Part shown: piece by piece, positions 1-9,985 of the stretch | Layout: every line of letters starts with the position of its first letter | How positions within the stretch are numbered: the first letter of the stretch is position 1 | From: Caenorhabditis elegans | Taxonomy: Eukaryota; Nematoda; Chromadorea; Rhabditida; Rhabditidae | Assembly: GCF_000002985.6 (NCBI RefSeq) | Contig: NC_003283.11 | Span: forward strand, 17,795,501 to 17,859,500 | DNA: 64,000 nucleotides | Direction of reading: 5' to 3' | Notes under the pieces: model-generated | What the model saw: the letters and a program-made list of their open reading frames with translations, nothing else | Told to the model about the DNA's origin: nothing | The model's database searches: none | Program-made: the position numbers and the translations under genes

Positions 1-255
1 ACAATGCAAAACTCCCATTGGGAACCCTACAAATGGAGCAGAAAGGAATGGCTGAGCAAAGAAACTCATGATTACATCCATTAGTGACGTCCAAATGTGA
101 ACATTGAATAGACTCCATTTCACTGATTTCATGACTTCAGGAGTTTTAAATAGGATACAGTAACAGCCGAATAGATGGACGGGAAGTGATATTACAGCAA
201 TTACAAATAGAACATTAGAGTAGATGTAAGGCGAGCTGAGTGCTGACAGGAGCAT
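1..255 (-). CDS. srh-family serpentine receptor, first exon only (runs off left edge)
   Basis: The reverse strand from an ATG at 255 encodes 85 residues that begin MLLSALSSPYIYSNVLF and include PVHLFGCYCILFKTP and MKSVKWSLF. These are the hallmark first-exon motifs shared by all srh loci in this window. The reading frame is open to base 1, so the rest of exon 1 and exons 2 and 3 lie outside. The closest relative here is the plus-strand gene at 7269-8423 (SSPYxYSNVLF, MKSVKWSLF). The family is nematode seven-transmembrane chemoreceptors in the Str superfamily, acting at sensory cilia; that role comes from the family and is not visible in this fragment. Whether the complete gene is intact cannot be judged. 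Confidence 0.88.
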   Translation of the reverse strand, partial: MLLSALSSPYIYSNVLFVIAVISLPVHLFGCYCILFKTPEVMKSVKWSLFNVHIWTSLMDVIMSFFAQPFLSAPFVGFPMGVLHC

Positions 256-652
256 TTTTGGCACTTGTTCCGAAAGCAATACGCTATATGTGTCAATATA
301 AAAAAGAAAAAGAGACAATAAGCAAATTGTGTTAAACATCAAGTCAATAACATGTGTCACATTTTGAAATTGGTTTAAACGTAATCCGTCTGGATAACTA
401 ATCAAAAAATATAAAATATAAAAAAATTCCGTTTTTCAAAGACCATGCTTATCTATAAATAACCATTAAACATAAGTATTCTGTGATTTTAGGTTTTGTA
501 CTGTGAATCTGTTCGACTGGCAGAAACACAACAAACAATTCATTAATTCTAATTATTGGTTTATTAAAAAAGGATATTACATCCGAACACAAAATTTTTT
601 TTGGGAAATTGTTAATAGAGATTCGCAATGTACGTCCTTGAAAACTCTAGAA
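256..652. other. intergenic, nothing recognised
   Basis: This AT-rich spacer lies between the srh start codon at 255 and the inferred srx stop codon at 653. It must hold the promoter of the partial srh gene and the 3' end of the srx gene. I see no repeat and no coding signal in it. Confidence 0.5.
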
Positions 653-3389
653 TCACGTGGACACAAATACGGCGGAAGATGATTCTGAAAGGTTTCGAAT
701 CAGAAAAGACCCATTAAAATAGAAAACTTACTGGATTTCAGTTTACACACTTCGAGCATCTCTTTGTTTGAAATTAGGATTATTAAGCTGAAAACTATAG
801 TTTAACGAATTTTTATAACTATGTATGAAAAGATCATAAATTTCATTGATTTTCATACTCCCACGCAAATAGGTTACCTTGTTTTGACTTTTTCGACCGG
901 CAATTTGTCGATTTGCCGAATTTGTCGCCAAAATTTTTAGGCAAATCGGCAAATTGGCGGAAATGAAGATTTCTTTTTCGACAAATCGGTAAATGAAAAA
1001 TTTGAAATGTTGAAAATGAAGATTTCCGGCAAATAGGCAAATTGCTGGAATTGAAAATTTCCGGGAAATCGGCGAACTGCCGGAAATGAAATCTTGAAAA
1101 ATTTAAGCAAATCGGCAAACCGGCAAATTGCCGATTTGCCAAATTTGTCACCAAAAAATGTTTTTTTTCCGGCAAATCGGCAAGTTACCGGAAATAAAAA
1201 TTTCCGGCAAATCGGCAAATTGCCGAAAATGAAAATTTTAGGCAAATCGGCAAAATTTGTTTTTCTGGCAAATCGGCAATTTGTCAAAAATGTCAAAAGG
1301 GAACAGTTTTATGTGTTTACGTCTCATAAAAAATGTATCCAAAAACTTCCAGGAAACGGCAAACCGGCGATTCGCCGAAAATCAGAATTTCCGGCAAATT
1401 GGCAAATCAGCAATTTGCCGATTTGTCAAATTTGTCGCCAAAAAAACATTTCCGACGAAAATTGCACACTGTGATCTACACTCTCTTTATGCCAATCTTA
1501 CCCATCAACGGCATGCATGAAAGCCCAAAGTGATGCCAAAAGGAACAAGAGCACGGGATTAGAAAGCAGTGGGGCAACGAGATAATATGTGAATTGACCA
1601 GCAAACATACTAATTCCTTGAAGAAATGTTTGTTTAATAAATCCCAGTTCCCGTTGTTTCTGTCTCCTTGACATTTGGATGCCGGCTGCATTCATCAAAG
1701 ATCGACTGTTTTTTCCTGCTTTGAAAGCTGTGAGCAGGTTGACTACTATTGTCACAATTATCATTACAGTATTCAAAATGAAATCTGTATACCATGTCAG
1801 TTGACTGCATTTTTGAGTTGTCAGAAATCCAAATGTCCATGTGACGTCATCATATGTGAATAAGCAACCAATAATTTCATAAAATAAAACACAAAATATG
1901 ATTGAAACAATCCAAATCGCTTGAATCATTATAATTGTTCCAATTTTCGAAAATAGTTTTTCGTAGTAAAATGGGAAGAATACAGCACAAAATCGATTGA
2001 GTGCAGTTAGAAGATGAGACAAATGAGAAATTTCATAGGCTGCCATTGCGGAAGCTCCGAGTATATGGGAATATTGGATGAAAATGGTGGAATCGCTGGA
2101 ATACATTTATAAGTACACACACTCGATTGGAAAATCGGCAATTTGCCAATTTACCGATTCCCCTTAAATTTTCAATTCCAGCAATTTTTCGGTTTGCTGA
2201 TTTGCCGGAAATTTTCAATTCCGGCAATTAGCCAGTTTACAGGTTTGCGGAAATTTTCAATTCCGGCAAGTAGCCAGTTTGCAGATTTGCCGGAAATATC
2301 AATTTTTGAGAAATTACCAATTCGCCCATTTGCCGGAAATTTTCAATTTCGGCAATTTGCCAGTTTGCCGATTTGCCGGAGATATCAATTTTGAGAAATT
2401 ACCAATTCGCCTATTTGCCGGAAATTTTCAATTTCGCCAATTTGCCAGTTTGCCGATTTGCCGGAAGTTTTCAATTCCGGCAATTTGCCAGTTTGCCGAT
2501 TTGTCGAAAATGTTTATTTTCGGCAATTTGATAGTTCGCCGATTTCCCAGAAAATTTCAATTCCGGCCAATAGCCAGTTTGCAGGTTTGTCGAAAATTTT
2601 CATTTTTGGCAATTTGCCAGTTTGCCGATTTCCCTTAAATTTCCAATTATGGCAACTTGCTAGTTTGCAAATTAGCCGGAAATGTTAGTATTTGGGAAAT
2701 TGCCGATTGCCGTTTGCCGGATATCAGATTTTCCGGAAATGTTGAGAGGGTTTTTTATCAGACGGAAACACTGAAAATTTAAATATTTTACCTTACTTCT
2801 CAAAACCGGCAAATTACCAACTTGCCGAATTTGCCGGAAAAACGGAATTGCCGAAAATTTTCGGCAAATGGTAGTATTGCACTACATTTGGAAATTTCAA
2901 AAATTTTATTTCAATCGGCAAAATTGTACGCATCCTTTAAATGAAATCGGCAATTTGCCAGAAATGAAACTTTCCGGCAAACCGTCAAACCCGCGCCGAT
3001 TTGCCGAATTTGCCGGAAAAAACGGAAATTGCCGCCCACTCCTGGTTTGCCTTACATGAAAGCTGACTGCTAAAATCTTAACAACCTTTTTTCTAACAGC
3101 CTTTAACAAGTTTAAACAAGCTAAGCTAAGCTTAAACAAAACAAACCTAAATTGCATTGGACAGACATACAACAGAAATATCAGACACATTATTGTATTG
3201 CACACTGCTTGATTTTTATTGATAGTTCCGAATGAACTTTTCATTGAGCTGATTTTAAATGTTGAAATAAAAACTGCAATATTAGCTAGAGTCCCAACAG
3301 ATGTGATCTGGAAATTCATCTATAATACTTTTCAGAAAACTAAAAAATACCAAGAACGTGATACCGGACACTATCAGCGGTTGATACAT
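653..3389 (-). CDS. srx-family serpentine receptor, five exons, about 293 aa
   Basis: Assembled by hand on the minus strand from exons 3389-3351, 3307-3147, 2095-1502, 787-732 and 684-653. All junctions are GT/AG and the phases agree (0, 2, 2, 1), giving 294 codons including TGA. The product starts MYQPLIVSGITFL, then GTLANIAVFI and SSFGTINKNQAVCNTI in the first two helices. The srx signature YEISHLSHLLTALNRFCAVF follows, and near the C terminus MHAVDG leading into LIILISN. These are srx (7TM GPCR Srx, Srg superfamily) features, a different family from the srh neighbours. Introns are 43, 1051, 714 and 47 nt; the two long ones consist largely of GGCAAAT-type repeat. No stop or frameshift is visible, so it may be functional despite the repeat load. 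The last two small exons are the least certain part. Confidence 0.82.
890..1460. repeat. GGCAAAT/ATTTGCC degenerate satellite in srx intron 3
   Basis: Dozens of imperfect copies of CGGCAAATTTGCCGAAA-like units in both orientations fill most of the intron at 788-1501. The units are self-complementary, so the tract could fold extensively. The long open frames here are repeat translations (recurring FRQFADLP-type peptides) and not genes. Confidence 0.9.
2110..3050. repeat. GGCAAAT-type degenerate satellite in srx intron 2
   Basis: About 640 bp (2110-2750) of near-tandem units reading roughly CGGCAATTTGCCAGTTTGCC with a 45-60 bp higher-order period is followed by scattered copies to 3050. It lies inside the 1051-nt intron between srx exons 2 and 3. 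The same repeat occurs in both copies of an srh intron (41330-41660 and 47825-48290). Confidence 0.9.
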
Positions 3390-3845
3390 GCTTTCTAAGC
3401 GGAGATATTTCAGAAATGACTAGGCTCCGACAAAGTCTAGAGTCCATGACAAATCGTGTACTCTCCATGCGAAATCAGAAAATTCCCGAAAACAAACGTG
3501 GGAAACTTTGTGTGGAGTAGACTCATAGTCAGTCTTTGATAATTGTCATGAAAAATGTTGATCTACGGGCTAATACTTTAAACTTTAAAAAACGAAAACA
3601 AGGATGCTCGGCAAAATATTTTTTGACAATTTTGGTAGCTGATCTTTTTGATAGTAAGATCACAAAAAATAAATAGGTTCATGAAGGGGGACACTTTCCC
3701 GTTGCCGGAAATGATAATTGCTGAAAATACGAGTCGGCGAAATCATTAATTGCTCCATGGGTCTCGAGACTCTGATTAACTTTGTTTTTAATTCGATTGT
3801 TTCAGGTATTTCCTGAAAACGTCGTTTTTAAACATAATCACACTA
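3390..3845. other. intergenic, nothing recognised
   Basis: This is the upstream region of the srx gene. It is AT-rich, with no coding potential and no repeat I recognise before the DNA element that starts at 3846. Confidence 0.5.
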
Positions 3846-4769
3846 CAGGGTGGCCCATAATTATGCGGACCAAGTTGCTCTCACGAATAGATGTTTTTTT
3901 CACCCCTGACAAATTTTTAGTGATTGCTTTATATGTTCATTGATAGCTGACATTTTTTCCTATTAGTTAATTTCAAAAAATGTTGGTTTCTTGAACTTCG
4001 CAATCTAAGCAGAGTCGTCAAACTAGCATCATCTCCCACACTGACGACTTTTTGGCACGCAACATATTTTTGAGTCTGGAAGTTTCAAAACCGATTTTTT
4101 ATACAGTAATGTATATATATTGGATGCAAAAAATATTTTTTCATAAATGTTGACGTATATGGAATTTGTTCCATATAATTCCAGCTCCTGCTGGGTGAGT
4201 GTTTGACAGTAACAAAAGCCGATTTTACAAGCAGTTTAGTATCTAATGACAGATTGAGGTGTATCTCAGCCATGAAATGAGATAAACGCATAATTTTTTC
4301 CACAAAAAACGTAAAAAATTAGTAGAACGTTATGACTTTCTATCGAAACATTTACTTTTTAAATAACTGATATGCCAAGTCGAACGTCGGCGTTCTGATG
4401 TTTTTGATTTGGCTTGTTTCAATCAATGTCCACTACATTGCCAGATGCAGGAAAGCATGAATTGTATTGAAAAACAAATTTTCAGATAATAATCAATCTA
4501 AATATCATTGCGAGAGTGCCCATATTTGCAACAGTACCTAGAAATGACAATAAAAAGAAAAACACCTATGAGTTGCGTGCCAACGCCAATGTTTTTTCGG
4601 AATGCCAGCAGGCCTGTAGAATTGCACAAGCGGATATTTTGAAAGTTTGACATCATATTTTGTTCCTTAGAAAATTTGGAATAAAATATGTGTTGTTATC
4701 ATATTTTTGAATGTTTAAATCAGATTTTATGAGCACGACTTGTGGTCCGCATAATTATGGTCCACCCTG
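3846..4769. mobile_element. non-autonomous Tc/mariner-like DNA element (924 bp)
   Basis: The left end is CAGGGTGGCCCATAATTATG and the right end, reverse-complemented, is CAGGGTGGACCATAATTATG. The match continues as CGGACCA on both sides and each end is flanked by a TA dinucleotide (3844-3845 and 4770-4771). TA target duplication plus CAG termini is the Tc1/mariner pattern. No transposase frame is present. A second short inverted match (GGCACGCAAC near 4050, GTTGCGTGCC near 4573) lies inside. Confidence 0.85.
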
Positions 4770-4771
4770 TA

Positions 4772-5337
4772 GTATAAAATTTGTATCATATGTTTTTGAA
4801 GTGAACTGTACATACAGGGGTGCCCGGCAATCGGAAATTTCCGTCAGTCGGCAATTTCGTCAATTTTCAAACCTAATTATGTTTTGGAAATCGACAAGAA
4901 AACATTGTTCAGTAAAATGCATTTTTAGGCTCATAAATCTACAAGAAGTATCACTTCCCATTTCTGGCAATCGCAAGTTCCAATTGACGGTTTTCAAAAT
5001 TTCCGGTAATCGGCAATTTCGGCAGTTGCCGAAATTGTAGAAGATTTGTAGAATTGTAGAAACTTTGATTGCTGAACGGCCGCGTTGTTATATTTTTTTA
5101 AGTCGGCTAACGATTAATTTGTATAATATTGGTCGATTGGGGTCAACTTGTCAGCATGATCAACCGTTGGTTTTCGATATCCTCCCAGATTTATTTTCCG
5201 TTTCCATTTTCCTAATTGGTCTGAAGCAACTACGCATGTATGTATGATGTTGCCATTATTTGTCTATTTTAATGAAGCCTCCATTTCCTCGTTTTCATAT
5301 TTCCCCCCATCCCTTTTCACACACACACACACAAAAC
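4772..5337. other. intergenic with GGCAATTTCGG repeat copies
   Basis: Spacer between the DNA element and the first plus-strand srh gene. It contains short clusters of the GGCAAT/CCG repeat near 4825-4865 and 4960-5035. A CA dinucleotide run (5319-5334) lies just upstream of the start codon at 5338. No gene is supported. Confidence 0.5.
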
Positions 5338-6406
5338 ATGTTTCTCAGCTCTCCTCACATCTATTCCCAAATCCTATATGTAATCGCTGCATTCTCATTC
5401 CCGATTCATCTATTCGGTGGTTATTGTATTCTATTCAAAACTCCTAAAGCGATGAGATCAGTTAAATGGACCCTGTTCATCATGCATTTCTGGGCGTCCC
5501 TCTTCGATTTGAGCATCAGTTTTTTCGGTCAACCATTTATCTGCACTCCTGTACTAGCTGGATTCCCGCTGGGGCTCTGGAGCTGGCTGGAAGTGGACAC
5601 TGGAATCGTGATGTTTCTTGGATTTACCACTGCTTTTTGTAAGTATTTGCAAAATTCTCAACATTAGTTAAGTTTATTGTTCAGTAATGCCGATTTCTGT
5701 CATCAAAACCTTCGAAAACCGTTACTACATCCTATTCGCCGATCGAACGGTTTGGAGATACTTTCGTTACCCATTCTTTGTTTTAAACTACATTTTATCA
5801 ATATCTTCTGGATTAACCACTTATTTTATGATCCCCGAACAGAGTTACGCGAGAAGTGTGATCTTTGAACGGAACCCTGATCTATTACAATTTGACTTTC
5901 CCGAGTCTCCAATACTCGTGTTGGCTATTGACAATACATTTAACAAGTATCGTCAGTTTGCATTAATAGCGATATTTATTTCTGAAATTATGATTTTTGT
6001 ACTGCTGATCAGGTGGAATACGAACAATGCCATGAAGGATATGAAAATCTCACCGAGCACTTTGAGGTTGCAAAAGAACTTTATGAGAGCGCTAAACTAT
6101 CAGGTAATAGATTACATTATCATAGGTATTCAAATAATGATATTCCAGATAGCTATCCCCATTATCCTTCTATGTATCCCTTCAGTAGCCGGCATTACAA
6201 TTCCGACACTAATCCAAGATCATCAGGCATTCAACAACTTTGTCTATGTCGTCGTGTCTTTTCATGGGGTCCTATCAACATTTATAATGGTATATCTACA
6301 GAAACCATATCGGGATGTGGTTTTGAAAATGTTCGGTGTTGATGTGACAAGTAATATCCGCGTGGCTCATTCCGTTGATAGAATCACTGGTTCTGTTTTA
6401 TTTTGA
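5338..6406 (+). CDS. srh-family serpentine receptor, intact, about 325 aa
   Basis: Exons 5338-5638, 5685-6103 and 6149-6406, with intron phases 1 and 0, give 326 codons including the stop. Exon 1 has PIHLFGGYCILFKTP at about residue 22 and QPFICTPVLAGFPLG near residue 71. Exon 2 opens with ISVIKTFENRYYILF, the conserved third-helix region. Exon 3 carries AIPIILLCIPSVAG and the terminal SFHGVLSTFIMVYLQKPYR motif. The start is the ATG that aligns with MLL/MFL starts of the sister genes. Both introns are minimal (46 and 45 nt), and the second has no in-frame stop, so its retention would add 15 residues. AATAAA lies at 6414. The expected role is a sensory-neuron GPCR of unknown ligand. Confidence 0.93.
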
Positions 6407-6689
6407 TTTATTGAATAAATGAATATTAATGAATAATTTTTACATACTTGTGATCTCTGTCTCTTGTTTCTGTAATTGCCGGAATCTGGAACAGGTGTTT
6501 TCTTTTATTGTTCTTCGGGATTTCTTTTTAGGCCGTAAAATTTAGTGATCAAAAATCTGGTGAAGACCAATTTGTGAATTTTTGTTATCGTCGTGGGGTT
6601 CATTACTTCATTACGTGATGTTTGAAGGTGTCATACCCATTCCTTATGAGAATAACATCAAGTATTCTGCAAGCTTCTGCAAATTAAGC

Positions 6690-6905
6690 TTCAGAATAGG
6701 GATTCAATGGAAGGCAGGCGTGGTTTCAGGGTCTGACGCCGGCCTCTCGCCTCATGGCAAGAAGTCAAAGGCTTGGTGTTCACACCACATAGTGCGAAAG
6801 GTGGTTCTTTCGACGCGGACGACACTTTTTGGTTTCCGCGCCGTACTATAGAGGATCCGCGGCGCGAAACAGGTGGACCGTGCGCCTACGTGGAAGCAAA
6901 ATAAA
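6690..6905. repeat. GC-rich dispersed repeat copy
   Basis: Contains GGCAGGCGTGG, CCTCTCGCC, CGCGGCGCGAAAC and a TTTCCGCGCCGTACTATA segment shared with the elements at 16563-16960 and 38225-38430. It is strongly GC-rich against the surrounding DNA. This copy looks truncated, because no matching terminal repeat is visible at its right end. Confidence 0.6.
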
Positions 6906-6909
6906 AAGA

Positions 6910-7119
6910 TCAACAGCGAAGTCCTTGGGCAACACCCAAATGATCCGCCGGATTGTGCCACAGTTTTTCCGGTTTGTAGGAAAAATCCTTGTCTCGCATT
7001 CCAGCTCTGAAGCCCATGAATCCGCCGAGAAGAATACATGTTGCTCCACCAATCATTGCTCCCATCATTAATCCCATTCGAATCTTTGTAAATGCTGCAT
7101 ATCTTGAAAGAACTGGCAT
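6910..7119 (-). pseudogene. ROMO1/Mgr2-like pseudogene, frameshifted
   Basis: From the ATG at 7119 the reverse strand reads MPVLSRYAAFTKIRMGLMMG with GGFMGFRAGMRDKD. This resembles the small inner-mitochondrial-membrane protein ROMO1 (yeast Mgr2): a short MPV start, a charged RxxMG segment and two glycine-rich helices. After about codon 46 the conserved continuation GKTVAQSGGSFG is found only in another frame. The family-typical end GLRC then returns in the first frame, with a few residues missing between FG and VAQGLRC. Two frame changes within 70 codons indicate decay. No introns are seen, so it may be a retrocopy or a fragment carried in by duplication. It lies between two srh genes on the opposite strand. 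The family assignment is from recalled conservation and needs a search. Confidence 0.7.
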
Positions 7120-7268
7120 TCTCAAATTTGGGTAATTAAAGAGAAAAATGAATAACTTTGGTTCAGAAATGAGACAACTGATGGAAAATGAGGAAAAAAA
7201 CAACGCAAAATTTGTTATTACCTGACTTTTTTTTAATGAATGAAACGTATTTCCAACCTCACACAAAA

Positions 7269-8423
7269 ATGTTACTAGAAGCTCTGAGCTCTCCTTATGT
7301 ATATTCAAACGTTCTATTTATAATTGCTGGTATCTCATTTCCCATTCACTTATTTGGCGAGTATTGTATCCTATTTAAAACTCCGAAAGTCATGAAATCA
7401 GTGAAATGGAGTCTATTTGATGTACACCTATGGTCATCACTAATGGATTTGTTCTTGAGTTTCTTCGTTCAACCATTGGCATTTTTTCCAGTGATGGCTG
7501 AATTTCCGATGGGTGTGTTGAATCGAATAGGCATGAAGACAGATGTATTGATGTGTTCTGGAGTTTTGATTGCTTTACGTGAGTGATTTTGGGTTACAAG
7601 TACTTCACATCAATATTCATTCCAGTTGTACTCGTATCAATCATTAAAATGTTCAAAAATCGATACTACATATTATTTTCCATGCATACATGCTGGCGCT
7701 ACATTCGTTATTCATTTTTAACGATGAACTACGTTTTGACTATTCTTTTTGTAATAACAGTGTATGTTGAGATACCTGAAGATCAAGAGTTTGCAAGAAG
7801 TGTGTTGTTTAAGAATAATCCTGAGCTACTACAATATGATATACCGGAATCGCCAATTCTAGTGATAGCATGGTCCAATTTTCGAATGATTTATCGACAA
7901 CTCCTTTTCACAGCCTTATTTCTCTCCGAGCTTATTGTATTTACAGTTCTTATCCGGTTGAATATGCAGAAAGCCATATCTGAGATACGGTCTTCAGCGT
8001 CTTGTAAAACGTTCAAAATACACAGGAATTTTATGAAAAGTTTGAATATGCAGGTAATACATAAAGTCATGTACTTCAACTCCAACAATCCCGGTATAAA
8101 ACAGATATAGGTTCAAAAAACGCACAATATTGCATAGATCCACATTTAAAGAGAAAAGTTTTCAAATTTAAATTTTTCAGATCGCTGTACCCATTGTGGT
8201 CATTTGTATTCCATCATTTTTCGGTTTAGCAGTACCATTCCTCCAAGGAAATACGCAGGGCGCGATTAATTTTATTTATATAATTGTATCAACACATGGA
8301 GCACTATCGACATTGATCATGGTATATTTACAAAAGTCGTATAGGGAAGCAGTTGTTCAGATTGTTGGTTGTAACAGGAAAATGGAGGAAAATATTAGAA
8401 CTGTGATGCCGAAGGCCTTTTAG
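7269..8423 (+). CDS. srh-family serpentine receptor, intact, about 326 aa
   Basis: Exons 7269-7578, 7626-8053 and 8181-8423 join in phases 1 and 0 to 327 codons. It begins MLLEALSSPYVYSNVLFIIA, with PIHLFGEYCILFKTP and MKSVKWSLF in exon 1. Exon 2 opens VLVSIIKMFKNRYYILF, so the usual FENRY is FKNRY here. Exon 3 has IAVPIVVICIPSFFG and STHGALSTLIMVYLQKSYR, where the common KPYR is KSYR. The partial gene at the left window edge and the Tc1-bearing gene at 9986 are close relatives. The poly(A) signal AATAAA is at 8483. The frame is uninterrupted. Confidence 0.92.
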
Positions 8424-8732
8424 CTAATGTTTTTATTATTTTATTTTTAATGTTAGTTACAAAACTGGCATAATGAAGGAGTAATAAATAATCACATCAA
8501 CGATTTTGTTTTTTAATCAGACAATATTTTTCCTACACCTATATATAATTTCGTTAACAAACAAGTCACAAGAAAACTCCACTGAATTTATTTTGTTGAT
8601 TTTTTTTTAACGTGCGCATCTTTGAATGCTCTCCCTGGGTTCAGTTCAGAAATTTTGCAGCTAAAAATTTACATGAACCGTTTCTTAACATGGGTTTCGG
8701 TCAAATAAATTGAATTTTAATTTTTGAAATAT
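8424..8732. other. 3' spacer, nothing recognised
   Basis: AT-rich spacer holding the likely poly(A) signal of the upstream srh gene at 8483-8488. No other feature is visible before the palindromic element. Confidence 0.5.
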
Positions 8733-9463
8733 TAAAGGTGGACTACACCCTGTGGGGAAATTGCTTTAAAACACGCCTATGGGGTCACAATGACCGAATA
8801 TCATGATAAAAAAATTCAAAAAAAATTTCTAGATATTATATGATTTTTTGAAAATTGAAAAAATCTCAGTTTTCCCCTAATTCCTATTTGAATTTCCGCC
8901 AATTGAACTCGTTCGTTGGAGCGCGCTTGCATTATTTTCATTAATTTTTTTTATTTGTTTTCATTATTTCACTGATTTTCTTCATTTTTTGGGGGTTTTT
9001 AATCGGAAAATAAAAGAAATAAACAAGAAAAATGCAAAATGTTTAGTAAAAAGTAACTGAAAATGCCTAAAACTCTGAAATTATGCGATCCGACGATGAA
9101 AAGCCTGAAATTAGTATTATTCAGAGTTTTAGGCATTTTCAGTTACTTTTTACTAAACATTTTGCATTTTTCTTGTTTATTTCTTTTATTTTCCGATTAA
9201 AAACCCCCAAAAAATGAAGAAAATCAGTGAAATAATGAAAACAAAAAAAAAATTAATGAAAATAATGCAAGCGCGCTCCAACGAACGAGTTCAATTGGCG
9301 GAAATTCAAATAGGAATTAGGGGAAAACTGAGATTTTTCAATTTTCAAAAAATCATATAAAATCTAGAAATTTTTTTTGAATTTTTTTATCATGATATTC
9401 GGTCATTGTGGCCCCATAGGCGTGTTTTAAAGCAATTTCCCCACAGGGTGTAGTCCACCTTTA
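8733..9463. mobile_element. foldback (palindromic) DNA element, arms about 346 bp
   Basis: A nearly perfect inverted repeat: left arm 8733-9079, right arm 9120-9463, with a loop of only about 40 bp. The ends are TAAAGGTGGACTACACCCTG and its complement, flanked by T/A as for TA-targeting elements. It contains no coding sequence. The arms are almost identical, which implies recent insertion or arm correction. The same terminal motif (AAAGGTGGAGTAGCG) occurs on the degenerate copies near 13165-14035, 25836-26252 and 27229-27600. Confidence 0.93.
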
Positions 9464-9985
9464 ATTTTGATGAAAGCTTTATTTATATGTTTTCCATGTC
9501 AAAACCCCATTTATCTATAATTGTTACTGACAATTTCAACTTTCTTGAAAACAGTAGTGTTACATATGCAAACAGATATATCTCAAAGAAAAAACATACA
9601 GTTTTGTTGAAAAAATATCAAAAACCTGTCCATAAATTTCACTTTCAGAAAATATGTTTAAAATTTTTGTAGCTAATCAAGCTCTAAAGTCACGTCAGTT
9701 TTGACCGGAGGTACCTTTTTAAAGCCCGTGTTAATTCAAGAAGCCGTCACGTATACGTTAAAATTGTTCCATTTTCCCCGTTACTTTGGAAAGTTCATGA
9801 AAAGTTCCTCGACACTCGAAGGAACATTCCCAAGAATTCACTCTTTGTTGATTATATTGTTATTGTTTTCTGTTTGCGGAAGTAATCATTTTAGACTTTC
9901 AACCTACTCAATATTTGATTTTGTTACACGCTTTGTTTTTCGCCTATGACACCCATGTGTTCATTAGCACCTCTATCACTACAAA
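9464..9985. promoter_or_regulatory. srh upstream region sharing sequence with the upstream region at about 26320-26480
   Basis: About 150-200 bp upstream of this srh gene aligns with the region upstream of the srh gene at 26605. Shared blocks are CATATGCAAAC, CATAAATT, GTAGCTAATCA/GTTAGCAATCA and a CTAAAGTCACGTCAGTTT/CTGAAGTTACGTCAGTTT box containing an ACGTCAG core (at about 9686). The ACGTCA core is CRE-like. Regulation by it is inference. Confidence 0.45.

Noticed and set aside
843-1474. Several overlapping open frames of 90-126 codons on both strands
   Set aside because: They translate the GGCAAAT satellite into repeated FRQFADLP/NRQ peptides; no start context, splice sites or homology.
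2143-2688. Open frames of up to 119 codons on the plus strand
   Set aside because: Also repeat translations, lying in the srx intron on the opposite strand.
6752-7039. Separate minus-strand gene overlapping the ROMO1-like frame
   Set aside because: Its only meaningful part (GKTVAQSGGSFG) is the frameshifted continuation of the ROMO1-like pseudogene; the rest is repeat translation.
9701-9949. 82-codon open frame upstream of the Tc1-bearing srh gene
   Set aside because: Located in the conserved upstream region; no similarity to srh N termini, and srh genes start at their own ATG at 9986.
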